A stretch of 64,000 nt of DNA from Pseudoalteromonas lipolytica (GCF_001306915.1 NZ_LJTC01000005.1:186001-250000), one strand, 5' to 3'; shown: positions 15,870-25,473, numbered from the stretch's first letter. A program made the numbers and translations. The notes: generated by a model not told the origin, from the letters alone.

Positions 15870-18440
15870 ATGTTCTTAAAAAGCCTATTAACGGTGAGTG
15901 TTGCACTTGCTGTTAGCTCTGCCCATGCCAATGAATATGTTATCGAAAAGCTTGCCAAGCCCAGCTCACAACAAGTAGAACTTACGCTTGATCCTGCCAA
16001 AGACAATTTTTCTGGTCATACCGAAATTGCTTTAGAGGTTCTAAAAGCAACCAATTATATCGAATTAAACGGTATTGATTATGCGGTTAGCATGGCGAAA
16101 ATTTTAGGTGCAGAAAACTGTGACCTAAGTGCTGAAATGCTAAAAACAGGCAAAGTTAAATTCACTTGTGAAGAAAAAATCCAACCAGGCAAATACACTT
16201 TAAAAGTTGATTTTACCGCACCTTATAACCGCCAAAGTGTTGGTTTATATAAAACTTTAGATCAAGGCACCCCTTATCTTTTCACGCAATTTGAAATGAG
16301 CGATGCGCGTCGTGCATTCCCCGTTTTTGACGAGCCAAGTTATAAAATTCCATTTCAGCTAACTATCACAGCGCCAACATCACAAAAAGTGTATGCCAAT
16401 ACACCGGTTTTAAAAACCAAAGTTGATGGCGATATGACAACGCACTTTTTTGACAAAACACCACCGATTCCTTCTTACTTAGTCGCTATGGCTGTTGGCC
16501 CGTTTGAAGAGCTTGAAATTAAAGGCATGCCAATCCCTGGCCGCGTATTGACTCCACAAGGTAAAATTCACCTTGCTGATTACGCAAAAGAAAATATGCC
16601 GCGTGTGTTAAAAGCCCTAGAAGATTATTTTGGCATTCCTTACGTATACAAAAAGCTAGACTCAGTGGCAGTGCCAGAGTTTCCATTTGGCGCAATGGAA
16701 AACGCAGGCCTAGTGACTTACCGTGAAGACATTTTACTAGTAGACCTAGCAACAGCAACTCGCAGCAAAAAAGAGCGTAATGTATCAATCATTGCCCATG
16801 AGTTAGCTCACCAGTGGTACGGTAACCTAGTGACTATGAAGTGGTGGAATGATTTATGGTTAAACGAAGCATTCGCAAGTTGGATGGCAGCGAAAATCAC
16901 TGCACAAATCAACCCAGAATTTGAGTCGCACTTAGACTTACCACAAAACCATGTGATGGCACTGGATGCGCGTTTAAGTACTAAACCTATTCGTAAACCA
17001 ATCAAAACTGAAGCTGACATCATGGATGGCCTTGGCCTTGCATACAGTAAAGGTAGCGCGGTTTTATCTATGGTTGAAAACTGGATTGGCGAAGAGGCAT
17101 TCCAGCAAGGTATTCGTACTTACTTGAAGAAATTCTCTTACAAGAATGCAGAAGCTGCTGATCTATGGCAAGCACTAGGCGAAGCGTCTAATAAAGATGT
17201 AGCAAGCGTTCTTAAATCGTTTATCGAACAATCATCTTTCCCGCTTATTAAAGTAACGCAAGACGGCAAGAAAATTAATATCAGCCAAAGCCGCTTTGTA
17301 AATGCTGGCGTTGATGCACCTGCACAACTTTGGAATGTTCCGGTTGCAATTAAGTATGGTGCGGGCGACAAAGTTAAAACCGCAAGTGTTCTGCTGAATA
17401 AAGAAACACAGCAACTAACTCTCGACTTTGAACCTGAGTGGATCTACCCAGATCAAGGTGCCATGGGTTATTACCGCTGGGTATTAAATGATGCACAGTT
17501 TAATGCCCTGTTAGAGAACGCTGCTGACAAGCTAACGGTACGTGAGCGCTTAGCGCTACTTTCTGCGGTTGATTCATTACTTGATGCAGGTGTTATCTCT
17601 GCGGCTCACTTAATGCAAACTTTAGAAGCCTTTGTGAGTGATGCTCACCCATTAGTAGCAAACACAGCATTGGGTTACCTTGCTTCTCAAAAGCGCGTAT
17701 TCGAAGACGATAGTAACCGTGACCTATGGCCTAAGTTTATCCGTAACAGCATTGCACCTGCTGCTAAGCAATATGGTTTAACAGCAAAAACAGGTGAAGA
17801 CGCGGCGGTATCGCAATTGCGTGCGCAAGTTATTGCCCGTTTAGGTTTTGATGGTCAAGACCAAAAAGTCATTGATACTGCAAAAGCACAAGCGGCACTG
17901 TACTTAAACAACCCTGAAAATGTTGACCCATATTTAGCCTCAACTTACTTAAACCTTGCGGCTTACCATGGCGATGCAAAGTTACTTGAAAAGTACAAAC
18001 AAACCTTTAAAACCACCAAAGATCCACAAGTGCGTACTAAGATGCTGGCAGCGATGGGGTACTTTGGTAAACCTGAGTTACAAAAAGCGGTTCTAGAATA
18101 CAGCTTAACAGATAACGTAACAGCCTCTGATATGCGTACGTTATTAGGTGGTTTAGGCTATGGTAAAGAGCGTGAAGCACTGTTTATTGAGTGGATTTAC
18201 AACAATTACGATGCCATCACTAAGAACTTACCACCGTTCTTTGTACCAAATTTACCATTCTTCACAACGGCAAGCTGCGATGCGAAAAGCCTAGAGAAAA
18301 CCAAAACCTTCTTCAACGATAAAATCACTGAAGTACCAGGTTATGCACGCTCTCTTAGTAAGCTTGAAGAAAGCATCAATGATTGTATTGCACTGAAAAA
18401 CCGTGAATTAAACTCAGTGAATAGCTTCCTTAAGCGCTAA
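15870..18440 (+). CDS. Exported M1-family zinc aminopeptidase
   Basis: An 856-residue peptidase with a cleavable signal peptide (FLKSLLTVSVALAVSSAHA), so it acts in the periplasm or outside the cell. The N-terminal beta domain includes FEMSDARRAFPVFDEP. The exopeptidase motif GAMEN is near residue 275. The zinc site HELAHQWYGN (about 310) is completed by the Glu of WLNEAFASWM. A C-terminal ERAP1-like helical domain follows. M1 enzymes remove single N-terminal residues from peptides. This fits the protein-degrading lifestyle suggested by the M14 and S46 peptidases at the right end of the window. It has its own upstream region of 112 bp and a strong terminator at 18455. Confidence 0.95.
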   Translation: MFLKSLLTVSVALAVSSAHANEYVIEKLAKPSSQQVELTLDPAKDNFSGHTEIALEVLKATNYIELNGIDYAVSMAKILGAENCDLSAEMLKTGKVKFTCEEKIQPGKYTLKVDFTAPYNRQSVGLYKTLDQGTPYLFTQFEMSDARRAFPVFDEPSYKIPFQLTITAPTSQKVYANTPVLKTKVDGDMTTHFFDKTPPIPSYLVAMAVGPFEELEIKGMPIPGRVLTPQGKIHLADYAKENMPRVLKALEDYFGIPYVYKKLDSVAVPEFPFGAMENAGLVTYREDILLVDLATATRSKKERNVSIIAHELAHQWYGNLVTMKWWNDLWLNEAFASWMAAKITAQINPEFESHLDLPQNHVMALDARLSTKPIRKPIKTEADIMDGLGLAYSKGSAVLSMVENWIGEEAFQQGIRTYLKKFSYKNAEAADLWQALGEASNKDVASVLKSFIEQSSFPLIKVTQDGKKINISQSRFVNAGVDAPAQLWNVPVAIKYGAGDKVKTASVLLNKETQQLTLDFEPEWIYPDQGAMGYYRWVLNDAQFNALLENAADKLTVRERLALLSAVDSLLDAGVISAAHLMQTLEAFVSDAHPLVANTALGYLASQKRVFEDDSNRDLWPKFIRNSIAPAAKQYGLTAKTGEDAAVSQLRAQVIARLGFDGQDQKVIDTAKAQAALYLNNPENVDPYLASTYLNLAAYHGDAKLLEKYKQTFKTTKDPQVRTKMLAAMGYFGKPELQKAVLEYSLTDNVTASDMRTLLGGLGYGKEREALFIEWIYNNYDAITKNLPPFFVPNLPFFTTASCDAKSLEKTKTFFNDKITEVPGYARSLSKLEESINDCIALKNRELNSVNSFLKR

Positions 18441-18454
18441 TTAAAGCAAATACG

Positions 18455-18482
18455 AAAAGGGCCACAATGTGGCCCTTTTTTA
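18455..18482. terminator. Bidirectional terminator between M1 peptidase and minus-strand genes
   Basis: The perfect stem AAAAGGGCCAC / GTGGCCCTTTT has a 3-base loop. T runs on one side and A runs on the other let it work for both converging transcripts. The stop codon of the small minus-strand ORF lies at its edge. Confidence 0.9.
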
Positions 18483-18608
18483 TTGCGCTAAAATAGCAGT
18501 TAATTTAGTTATAAATTGCTCAGCCGCTTCAGGTGAGGTGACTTTAAATGCAATACCATAATGAATGGGCTGTGCACTTTTATAAATGCGAGTTGGAAAA
18601 CGGGTCAT
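18480..18608 (-). CDS. Possible 42-residue small protein downstream of the TolB-like gene
   Basis: An ATG one base after the TGA of the propeller gene opens a 42-codon frame ending at the bidirectional terminator. The product starts MTRFPTRIYKSAQPIHYG and ends with an amphipathic helix (SPEAAEQFITKLTAILAQ). The close spacing suggests reinitiation or coupling. The frame differs from the propeller gene by one base, so it could instead be a remnant of a longer C-terminus after a frameshift. I do not recognise a family. Confidence 0.4.
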   Translation of the reverse strand: MTRFPTRIYKSAQPIHYGIAFKVTSPEAAEQFITKLTAILAQ

Positions 18609-18609
18609 T

Positions 18610-19479
18610 TCACTTATTACATACAAATGCCAGTTTGCTCTGTTTGTAATTTAAACGCGAGATTGAGCCTTCACAAAAGCGTCTTAAATCAAGCCACTGT
18701 GATACCACTTCAGGCTCAGTCAAACTGCGCTTATGAACTCGGTTATTAACCGCATAAGCCACAGTGTCTTTATCAATTAAAGCAAAGTCTTGCACCGACT
18801 CAGGTAATCTAAATAAATCACTCACTTCCTCAGTTTGCGGCGCAAAGCGTGCAACCCAATGTTGGTTGTTTTTGTTATAACTAAATAAATAACTGTTTGT
18901 GTGTTTATCAAAAATTAAAGTTCGGCCAATATCATCAGCAATGACACGCGGTTTAGCCGCAGCAACACGAGTGTATTGCAATGTATGCGGCTCACCTAAG
19001 ATAAACATGATCAGGTCTTCATCAGCGCCCCACGCATGGTAGCCAACAGGCTCAATCCATTCAAAAATTCGGCTCGCGGCAGGCTCTTCTGCTAATGGAT
19101 ACTGCCATAACTTTTGCTTACCATCTGCTTCGACCACGATTGCCGACAAGGCTTGCTGATTTGGCATTAGCGTTGGCGAGTATTCACTGACAGGAGTGTT
19201 GGTGATATTCACACTGCTCTTAGATGCAAAGTCATAAAACGCAATATCGGTTTGTGACTGGCCATTTTCGCCAACAACTTCATGGGTGTAGTAAAGCCCA
19301 GTATCAACTAAAAATGGTTGATTATTATAAGTTTTATCATCGGTTACTCGCGACACCTGCATACCATATGGGGTGTCTAAGTCGGCAAGTAATATTTCGC
19401 TTTTAGGCATCGCTGCATGTGCGTGACTGGTAAACAATGTCCCTGCTGCGACGAAAAGTAAAGACGAAATCAATTTCAT
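18610..19479 (-). CDS. Exported TolB-like beta-propeller protein
   Basis: A 289-residue protein with a signal peptide (LISSLLFVAAGTLFTSHAHA). The mature part has repeating four-strand units of the PD40/TolB kind, such as TDIAFYDFASKSSVNITNT followed by SEYSPTLMPNQQALSAIVV, then a unit with KLWQYPLAEE, and one with HAWGADEDLIMFILGE. Such propellers are periplasmic interaction modules with no enzymatic residues; the ligand is unknown. A C-terminal Cys pair (FCEGS and FVCNK) may form a disulfide. The gene is transcribed leftward toward the shared terminator at 18455, and a 42-codon frame begins directly after its stop. Upstream is a 230-bp region shared with prkB. Confidence 0.75.
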   Translation of the reverse strand: MKLISSLLFVAAGTLFTSHAHAAMPKSEILLADLDTPYGMQVSRVTDDKTYNNQPFLVDTGLYYTHEVVGENGQSQTDIAFYDFASKSSVNITNTPVSEYSPTLMPNQQALSAIVVEADGKQKLWQYPLAEEPAASRIFEWIEPVGYHAWGADEDLIMFILGEPHTLQYTRVAAAKPRVIADDIGRTLIFDKHTNSYLFSYNKNNQHWVARFAPQTEEVSDLFRLPESVQDFALIDKDTVAYAVNNRVHKRSLTEPEVVSQWLDLRRFCEGSISRLNYKQSKLAFVCNK

Positions 19480-19620
19480 GTTGTTCTCTCGTTTTAATTT
19501 TTATCAGCCCATGATAGCGTTAATTAATCCGCCAGTCACTTGACCTTACCATGCTCGACCTTTATAACTAGGACGTGTTCGTTTTTTATCGGTTTCTACT
19601 GATTGATTTTATGCACGATA

Positions 19621-19689
19621 ATACCAATCGAGTTATGCCACTGACCATTTAACACACTAGAATGGTTAAATTTTTAAGCCGACTGGTAT
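19621..19689. repeat. Nested imperfect palindrome upstream of prkB
   Basis: The outer arms ATACCAATC (19621-19629) and GACTGGTAT (19681-19689) match in 8 of 9 positions. They enclose inner arms ACCATT (19644-19649) and AATGGT (19661-19666). The 69-bp unit sits in the 230-bp gap between the divergent propeller and prkB genes. It resembles short extragenic palindromes or MITE-like remnants. No target-site duplication is evident. Nothing else recognisable is in this gap. Confidence 0.45.
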
Positions 19690-19709
19690 CAACAATAACG
19701 AGAATAATT

Positions 19710-20609
19710 ATGTCAGCTAAACACCCTATCATCGCTATTACCGGTTCATCTGGGGCGGGAACTACCACAACCACCAATGCAATTAAGCACATTTTTAGAA
19801 GCTTAAGCATTGATGCAGCCTTCATCGAAGGCGATAGCTTTCATCGTTATACTCGCCCTGAAATGGATAAAAAAATCCGTGAAGCACAACAAGAAGGTAA
19901 GCACATTAGCTACTTTGGCCGAGAAGCTAATGATTTTGGTGCCCTTGAAGAGCTTTTTTACCAGTATGGCGAAACCGGCCAAGGTAAAATCAGACGTTAC
20001 TTACATACTTTCGACGAAGCGGTGCCTTATAACCAACTTCCAGGAACTTTTACCCCTTGGCAAGATTTAGAATCAAATACTGATATCTTATTCTATGAAG
20101 GTCTTCATGGTGGTGCTGTCGATGAGAATCATGATGTTGCTAAGCATGTCGATTTATTGATTGGCATGGTGCCAATTATCAACCTTGAGTGGATCCAAAA
20201 ACTCATTCGCGACACCTCTGAACGAGGCCATTCGCGAGAAGCGGTAATGGGCTCTATTGTGCGTTCAATGGATGACTACATTAACCACATTACCCCGCAG
20301 TTTTCACGTACTCATATCAACTTCCAGCGAGTGCCTACCGTTGATACCTCAAACCCGTTCAGCGCAAAAGATATTCCTTCTTTAGACGAAAGCTTTGTTG
20401 TTATTCGCTTTCGTGGCATAGATGACGTCGATTTTCCGTACTATTTGAGCATGATTGAAGGCAGCTTTATGTCTCGTATCAATACGCTTGTGGTACCTGG
20501 AGGCAAAATGGGCTTAGCAATGGAGCTTGTGCTAACGCCGTTGATCAAAGATATTATTTTGAAAAAACGTGCTCTTGAAAATTTAGCCCCGGTTGACTTG
20601 CCGATTTAA
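19710..20609 (+). CDS. prkB: Phosphoribulokinase-family protein PrkB
   Basis: A 299-residue P-loop kinase. The Walker A motif GSSGAGTTTTT is near residue 11. FIEGDSFHRYTRPEMD, YFGREANDFGALEEL and LFYEGLHGG are typical of the short, non-Calvin PrkB group found in heterotrophic gammaproteobacteria. The C-terminal region with NTLVVPGGKMGLAMELVLTP fits too. The family reaction is ATP-dependent phosphorylation of ribulose 5-phosphate, but the role of PrkB in bacteria without RuBisCO is unresolved. I chose the ATG at 19710 (an earlier in-frame start at 19662 lies in the palindromic leader). yjjX and yjjG follow in the same direction with short gaps and may be cotranscribed. Confidence 0.9.
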   Translation: MSAKHPIIAITGSSGAGTTTTTNAIKHIFRSLSIDAAFIEGDSFHRYTRPEMDKKIREAQQEGKHISYFGREANDFGALEELFYQYGETGQGKIRRYLHTFDEAVPYNQLPGTFTPWQDLESNTDILFYEGLHGGAVDENHDVAKHVDLLIGMVPIINLEWIQKLIRDTSERGHSREAVMGSIVRSMDDYINHITPQFSRTHINFQRVPTVDTSNPFSAKDIPSLDESFVVIRFRGIDDVDFPYYLSMIEGSFMSRINTLVVPGGKMGLAMELVLTPLIKDIILKKRALENLAPVDLPI

Positions 20610-20658
20610 CTCACTCGGGTACACTGCTGACTCTGGTGAAAACAATGGAGTCGTCGGC

Positions 20659-21198
20659 TTGAAACAAACTTTACGTGTTATTGTTGGTTCAAAGAACCCC
20701 GTTAAAATTAACGCGGCTAAACATGTCTTTAGTCTTTATTTCCCAAATCATATCATTGAGTGCAAAGGTGAAGATGCGCCATCTGGCGTACCTGATCAGC
20801 CACTAGGTGAAGATGAAACTCGTATCGGCGCTGAGAACCGTGTTAAGTATTGCCAAGATCACTTTGATGCCGACTTTTATGCAGCAATGGAAGGTGGCGC
20901 AGAACAATTTAGTTATGGCGCTGCAACCTTTGCCTTTGTAGTGATTGCAAACAAGCAGCAATTTAGCGTGGGTCGCAGTAGCAACCTACCGTTACCGCAA
21001 CCTTTTTACGATGCCTTGCTAGCTGGTAAAGAACTAGGTGATGTCATGGATGAGGCATTCAATACAGTTAATATCAAACAACAAGGTGGTGCTATTGGCT
21101 TATTAACCAATCATCTTGCCACGCGCGAAAGTACTTATGCACAAGCGCTGACATTGGCCATGGCGCCATTTTCACACCCTACCCTATTCAACCAGTAA
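20659..21198 (+). CDS. yjjX: Inosine/xanthosine triphosphatase YjjX
   Basis: A 179-residue house-cleaning NTPase that hydrolyses non-canonical ITP/XTP and so keeps deaminated purines out of nucleic acids. Recognisable segments are VIVGSKNPVKINAAKHVF at the N-terminus, VPDQPLGEDETRIGAENR, FYAAMEGGAEQ and the C-terminal GGAIGLLTNHLATRESTYAQ, all close to E. coli YjjX. No ATG precedes the conserved part. The TTG at 20659 has GGAG eight bases upstream and gives the family length, so I take it as start. It lies 49 bp after prkB and 11 bp before yjjG. The yjjX-yjjG pairing makes sense, as both act on aberrant nucleotides. Confidence 0.93.
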   Translation: MKQTLRVIVGSKNPVKINAAKHVFSLYFPNHIIECKGEDAPSGVPDQPLGEDETRIGAENRVKYCQDHFDADFYAAMEGGAEQFSYGAATFAFVVIANKQQFSVGRSSNLPLPQPFYDALLAGKELGDVMDEAFNTVNIKQQGGAIGLLTNHLATRESTYAQALTLAMAPFSHPTLFNQ

Positions 21199-21209
21199 TT
21201 AGGATAACC

Positions 21210-21884
21210 ATGAAGTATAGCCACGTATTATTCGATGCCGATGAAACGCTTTTTAGCTTTAATGCATTTGAAGGTTTAAAAGTGATGTTTGCACATTACG
21301 GCGTAGAATTTACTGAGTCAGATTATCATCATTACCAAGCAACCAATAAGCCGCTGTGGGTTGCATATCAAAAGCACGAAATTACCGCCAGTAAACTACA
21401 GATAACTCGCTTTACCGAGTGGGCAAATAAACTCGATGTACCAGCAAAAGAGCTTAACGATGGCTTCTTGGATGCTATGGCCTCTATTTGTGTGCCATTA
21501 CCTGGTGCAGTTGACTTGCTTACAAAGTTAAAACCACACGCCAAGCTAGGCATTATTACCAATGGGTTTGCTAAGTTACAACAAAAACGCCTAGAGCACA
21601 CCGGTTTACAGGATATGTTCGATTGGCTGGTTATTTCAGAGTTAGTCGGTAAAGCAAAACCTGCCCCAGAGATTTTTCAACATACATTTCAATTAATGGG
21701 CAATCCACCAAAAGAGCAGATTTTAATGGTAGGCGATACAGCTGCCAGTGATATTTTAGGTGGTCACAATGTGGGTATCGACACGTGTTGGTTACAACAC
21801 CCAGGAGTTGAGCTACCTGAAGATATTAAACCAACTTATCAAATCAATCAGTTGGTCGAGCTTGAAGCTATTCTAGGCTTATAA
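21210..21884 (+). CDS. yjjG: Pyrimidine 5'-nucleotidase YjjG (HAD superfamily)
   Basis: A 224-residue HAD phosphatase closely resembling E. coli YjjG, which dephosphorylates dUMP, dTMP and mutagenic pyrimidine analogues. Motif I is LFDADETLF, the cap region has NKPLWVAYQ, motif II is IITNGF, the motif III lysine is in VGKAKPAPEIF, and motif IV is MVGDTAASDILGG. The ATG follows an AGGA-like site 11 bp after yjjX. The gene ends at a strong bidirectional terminator facing lpxC. Confidence 0.95.
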   Translation: MKYSHVLFDADETLFSFNAFEGLKVMFAHYGVEFTESDYHHYQATNKPLWVAYQKHEITASKLQITRFTEWANKLDVPAKELNDGFLDAMASICVPLPGAVDLLTKLKPHAKLGIITNGFAKLQQKRLEHTGLQDMFDWLVISELVGKAKPAPEIFQHTFQLMGNPPKEQILMVGDTAASDILGGHNVGIDTCWLQHPGVELPEDIKPTYQINQLVELEAILGL

Positions 21885-21903
21885 TTCTTGATAATAGTTT
21901 GGC

Positions 21904-21934
21904 AAAAAAAATGACGCTTAAAGCGTCATTTTTT
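21904..21934. terminator. Bidirectional terminator between yjjG and lpxC
   Basis: The stem AAAATGACGCT / AGCGTCATTTT has a 3-base loop, with A and T runs on both sides. It serves yjjG on the plus strand and the end of the dcw cluster (lpxC) on the minus strand. Confidence 0.93.
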
Positions 21935-21955
21935 ATAACTGTAATATGCTTGCGA

Positions 21956-22867
21956 TTAAGCTGTCGCTACTTCTAAGCCTGGTGCTGGCATAGTCACTGG
22001 GGTATCGAAAGTTGCCCATTCCCATGCTGACTCAGTCGCCATAATTTTACGAAGTAGTTTATTGTTTAAATCATGGCCTGATTTATAAGCCGTGATTTTA
22101 CCTAGAATGTTGTGGCCAGTCATAAACATATCGCCCACACAGTCTAAGATCTTGTGTTTAACAAACTCATCGCTATAACGTAAGCCGTTTGGATTTAGTA
22201 CTTTAAACTCATCCAATACAACTGCGTTATCCATGCTACCACCTAATGCTAGGTTGTTAGCGTGCATATACTCGATATCTTTCATAAAGCCGAAAGTACG
22301 TGCGCGGCTGATTTCTTCAGTGAAGCTTTGTGCCGTGATATCTAAACCGATACGTTGGCGGCTTTCATTGATTGCTGGGTGATCAAACGCAATTTCAAAA
22401 TCAATGTGGAAACCATCGTATGGTTCGATCTCAGCCCATTTATCGCCTTCTTCAATACGTACTTTTTCTTTAATACGAATAAAGCGCTTAGCTGCATTTA
22501 CTTCTTTAATGCCGCCTTTTTGTAACAAATAGATGAATGGTAATGCACTACCATCCATGATTGGTACTTCTGAGCTGTCTAATTCAACAATTAGATTATC
22601 AATACCCATTGCCGCTACCGCCGCAATAAGGTGCTCAGTCGTTGATAAACGAACACCATCTTTGTTTGTTAAACAGGTACACAGTTGCGTATCACCAACG
22701 GCTTCTGGTGTTGTTTCAAAATCAACAACCGGATCAAGGTCTACGCGACGAAATACTATCCCAGTATTTGCGCTCGCAGGTCGGAGAGTAATAGTGACCT
22801 TCTCACCTTTATGAAGTCCAATTCCTATGGCTTTGACTACTTCTGCAATCGTACGCTGTTTAATCAT
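21956..22867 (-). CDS. lpxC: UDP-3-O-acyl-N-acetylglucosamine deacetylase
   Basis: LpxC catalyses the first committed step of lipid A synthesis in the cytoplasm, using zinc. The 303-residue protein has the expected N-terminus [20 protein letters not shown]. The metal ligands are the His of [14 protein letters not shown] and those of [17 protein letters not shown], and the catalytic His is in [15 protein letters not shown] four codons upstream (22879) is possible, but the ATG at 22867 matches the family N-terminus. It is the last gene of the dcw cluster, about 104 bp after ftsZ and followed by a terminator. Confidence 0.97.
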   Translation of the reverse strand: MIKQRTIAEVVKAIGIGLHKGEKVTITLRPASANTGIVFRRVDLDPVVDFETTPEAVGDTQLCTCLTNKDGVRLSTTEHLIAAVAAMGIDNLIVELDSSEVPIMDGSALPFIYLLQKGGIKEVNAAKRFIRIKEKVRIEEGDKWAEIEPYDGFHIDFEIAFDHPAINESRQRIGLDITAQSFTEEISRARTFGFMKDIEYMHANNLALGGSMDNAVVLDEFKVLNPNGLRYSDEFVKHKILDCVGDMFMTGHNILGKITAYKSGHDLNNKLLRKIMATESAWEWATFDTPVTMPAPGLEVATA

Positions 22868-22971
22868 AGGTTCGCTCACTTATAGTTACAGTTAGACGGC
22901 GAATTGTATCATAAATACATTCAACTGCCAATTTGTTTATTTATCGAACAAAATTACCAACAAAAACTGTC

Positions 22972-24219
22972 TTAGTCAGCTTGCTTTCTTAGGAAAGCTG
23001 GAATGTCGAAGTAATCGCCACCCTCTGATTTATCAGACTTTTTGCTGCTCTCAGTGCTGCTAGATACTGAGCTGCTCGTTGTACTTTGCTGTACTGGCTC
23101 TTGCTTTTCAGACGCAGATGACATGCTTACATCATCACCGCTGCCTTGACTTGCAAAGCTTGGTACATACATGCTGCTAGTTGTTTGGTTCATTGAGCTT
23201 TGTACATCAGAACCTGATGCTTTCTTAAAGCCATTATCAACAATACCAAACTGTGGACGACGATCGCCGCCTAAACCTGTTGCAACAACCGTTACACGTA
23301 ACTCGTCGCTCATTTCAGGGTCAATTACCGCACCCACAACCACTGTTGCGTTTTCTGACGCAAGTGCTTTAACGTGGTTACCAACAATTTCAAATTCTTC
23401 AATCGCGATATCCATACCTGCCGTGATATTAACTAGGATACCTTTAGCACCTGTTAAATCGACATCTTCAAGTAGCGGGCTTGAGATAGCCGCTTCTGCA
23501 GCTTCTTGCGCACGGTCAGGGCCAGACGCAGATGCTGTGCCCATCATCGCAGTACCCATCGCTGACATAACTGTACGTACGTCGGCGAAATCCACGTTGA
23601 TTAGACCAGAACGTGTGATTAGTTCTGCAATACCTTGTACCGCACCAAATAACACGTCATTCGCTTTTGCGAAGGCATCTAATAGTGTAGTGCCTTTGCC
23701 TAAAACTTTAAGCAATTTATTGTTCGGAATTGTAATAAGTGAGTCTACAGTTTCTGACAATTCATTAATGCCTTGTTCAGCAGCTGCAGCACGCTTTTTA
23801 CCTTCAAAGTCAAACGGGCGCGTTACTACAGCAACCGTTAAAATGCCTAACTCTTTAGCAATTTTAGCAACCACTGGCGCAGCACCTGTACCCGTACCAC
23901 CGCCCATACCAGCTGCGATAAATACCATGTCAGCACCTTCTAAGCTGGCACGGATAGTCTCAGCGTCTTCTTCAGCAGAGTTACGACCCACTTCAGGGTT
24001 AGCACCTGCACCTAGACCAGAGGTGATTTGTGTACCTAGCTGCACTGTTACATCAGCAGATGAATTACGTAATGCTTGTGCATCCGTATTCGCAGCAATG
24101 AAACGTACACCTTCAATTTGTTGTTTTACCATGTGCTCAACAGCGTTACCGCCGCCACCGCCCACGCCAATTACTTTAATGACAGCTTCTTCGCTGTGCT
24201 GTTCCATCATATCAAACAT
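22972..24219 (-). CDS. ftsZ: Cell division GTPase FtsZ
   Basis: FtsZ is the tubulin-like GTPase that forms the Z ring. The 415-residue protein begins [20 protein letters not shown] with the nucleotide loop [13 protein letters not shown]. It carries the tubulin signature [10 protein letters not shown] near residue 105 and the T7 synergy region [12 protein letters not shown] disordered, Ser/Gln-rich linker of about 60 residues makes it longer than E. coli FtsZ (383). The C-terminal peptide [14 protein letters not shown] binds FtsA and ZipA. GGAG lies 7 bases before the ATG. ftsA ends 21 bp upstream. A 357-codon open frame on the opposite strand is an antisense shadow, not a gene. Confidence 0.99.
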   Translation of the reverse strand: MFDMMEQHSEEAVIKVIGVGGGGGNAVEHMVKQQIEGVRFIAANTDAQALRNSSADVTVQLGTQITSGLGAGANPEVGRNSAEEDAETIRASLEGADMVFIAAGMGGGTGTGAAPVVAKIAKELGILTVAVVTRPFDFEGKKRAAAAEQGINELSETVDSLITIPNNKLLKVLGKGTTLLDAFAKANDVLFGAVQGIAELITRSGLINVDFADVRTVMSAMGTAMMGTASASGPDRAQEAAEAAISSPLLEDVDLTGAKGILVNITAGMDIAIEEFEIVGNHVKALASENATVVVGAVIDPEMSDELRVTVVATGLGGDRRPQFGIVDNGFKKASGSDVQSSMNQTTSSMYVPSFASQGSGDDVSMSSASEKQEPVQQSTTSSSVSSSTESSKKSDKSEGGDYFDIPAFLRKQAD

Positions 24220-24240
24220 GTTTACTCTCCGACTTGAGTC

Positions 24241-25473
24241 TTAAAACTCACCTTGGAACCATTTAGTAATACGGTTCCACCAATTATTATCACCTTCTGC
24301 TTTCGACTTTTGTGCATTCATCGATTGCATTGTACGGCCGTATTGTAACAAACCAACCGCGGTTGCGTACGAAGGATCATCTACATAATCTGTCAAACCA
24401 ACAATCCCGATTGGTTTGCCAATTCTGACCGGCATTTGGAAAATGTCTTCTGCCACTTCCATTGCACCCGTCATTTTTGCTGTTCCGCCAGTAATGACGA
24501 GACCTGCAGCAATTTGGTCTTCAAAACCTGAGCGGCGGATTTCTTCCATCGCCAACTCGAATAATTCTCTAAAACGTGGCTCAACAACCTCAGCTAAGGT
24601 ATGGCGCGACATAATACGCGCTGGTCGGCCACCCACACTCGGTACTTCAATAGTGTCTTCGTTGCTTGCCATCTGGCTACTCGCACACGCATATTGTACT
24701 TTGAGTGACTCGGCATGTGATATAGGCGTTCTAAATATTTTTGCAATATCACCAGTCACTTGGTTACCGGCTACAGGAATAACGGCTGAGTGGCGAAGCG
24801 CACCATTAATATAAATGGTGATATCCATGGTACCGCCACCAATATCTAACACGGCTACACCCAGTTCTTTTTCGTCATCTGTAAGTACTGAGTAACATGA
24901 TGCCAGTGCCGTGAAGATCAACTGATCGACTTCAAGGCCACAACGCTCAACACATTTCTCGATATTCTTTGCCATATCGTTTGAGCAAGTAATAATGTGC
25001 GCGCGAGCTTCCATACGTACACCGCTCATGCCAAGTGGGTTTTTAATCCCTTCTTGCATATCGATGCTGTACTCTTGTGGCAATGCATGGAGCATTTTTC
25101 GTTCTGCCGAAATAGGCACTGAACGCGCAATGTGGATGACATTTTCAATATCTTCGTCTGTCACTTCCGTGTTGTTAATTGCCACTACACCGCTTTCATT
25201 TTGGCACTGGATATGTTTTCCAGAAATCCCTAAATAAACAGAGCTAATACGGCAATCAGCCATTAGCTCAGCTTCATCTATAGCTCGACGAATCGATTCA
25301 GAAACAAGGTTAAGGTCGTTAACGCCGCCTTTATCCATACCATGCGATACTTGGCTGCCAACACCCACAATGCTTAGTTTGTTATCTGCGGTGATTTCAC
25401 CAACGGTGGCCACAACTTTCGATGTGCCAACGTCTAATCCAATCACTAGGTTTCTTTCTGCTGACTTGGTCAT
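24241..25473 (-). CDS. ftsA: Cell division protein FtsA
   Basis: FtsA is the actin-like ATPase that anchors FtsZ to the inner membrane and recruits late division proteins. The 410-residue protein shows the phosphate-1 motif VIGLDVGTSKVVATVGE, the phosphate-2 region AVLDIGGGTMDITIY, the adenosine motif GLVITGGTAKMTG, and a C-terminal amphipathic helix (WWNRITKWFQGEF) that is the membrane-targeting sequence. The start codon overlaps the ftsQ stop by 4 bp. ftsZ follows after 21 bp. Confidence 0.99.
   Translation of the reverse strand: MTKSAERNLVIGLDVGTSKVVATVGEITADNKLSIVGVGSQVSHGMDKGGVNDLNLVSESIRRAIDEAELMADCRISSVYLGISGKHIQCQNESGVVAINNTEVTDEDIENVIHIARSVPISAERKMLHALPQEYSIDMQEGIKNPLGMSGVRMEARAHIITCSNDMAKNIEKCVERCGLEVDQLIFTALASCYSVLTDDEKELGVAVLDIGGGTMDITIYINGALRHSAVIPVAGNQVTGDIAKIFRTPISHAESLKVQYACASSQMASNEDTIEVPSVGGRPARIMSRHTLAEVVEPRFRELFELAMEEIRRSGFEDQIAAGLVITGGTAKMTGAMEVAEDIFQMPVRIGKPIGIVGLTDYVDDPSYATAVGLLQYGRTMQSMNAQKSKAEGDNNWWNRITKWFQGEF

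Noticed and set aside
19710..20609. Evidence for a Calvin cycle
   Set aside because: PrkB of this short type occurs in heterotrophs, and no RuBisCO or other cycle gene is in the window.
23171..24244. A 357-codon open frame on the plus strand opposite ftsZ
   Set aside because: It is the antisense shadow of ftsZ, one of the most conserved genes. Its translation is Ser/Thr/Pro/Ala-biased and has no family features or ribosome site.
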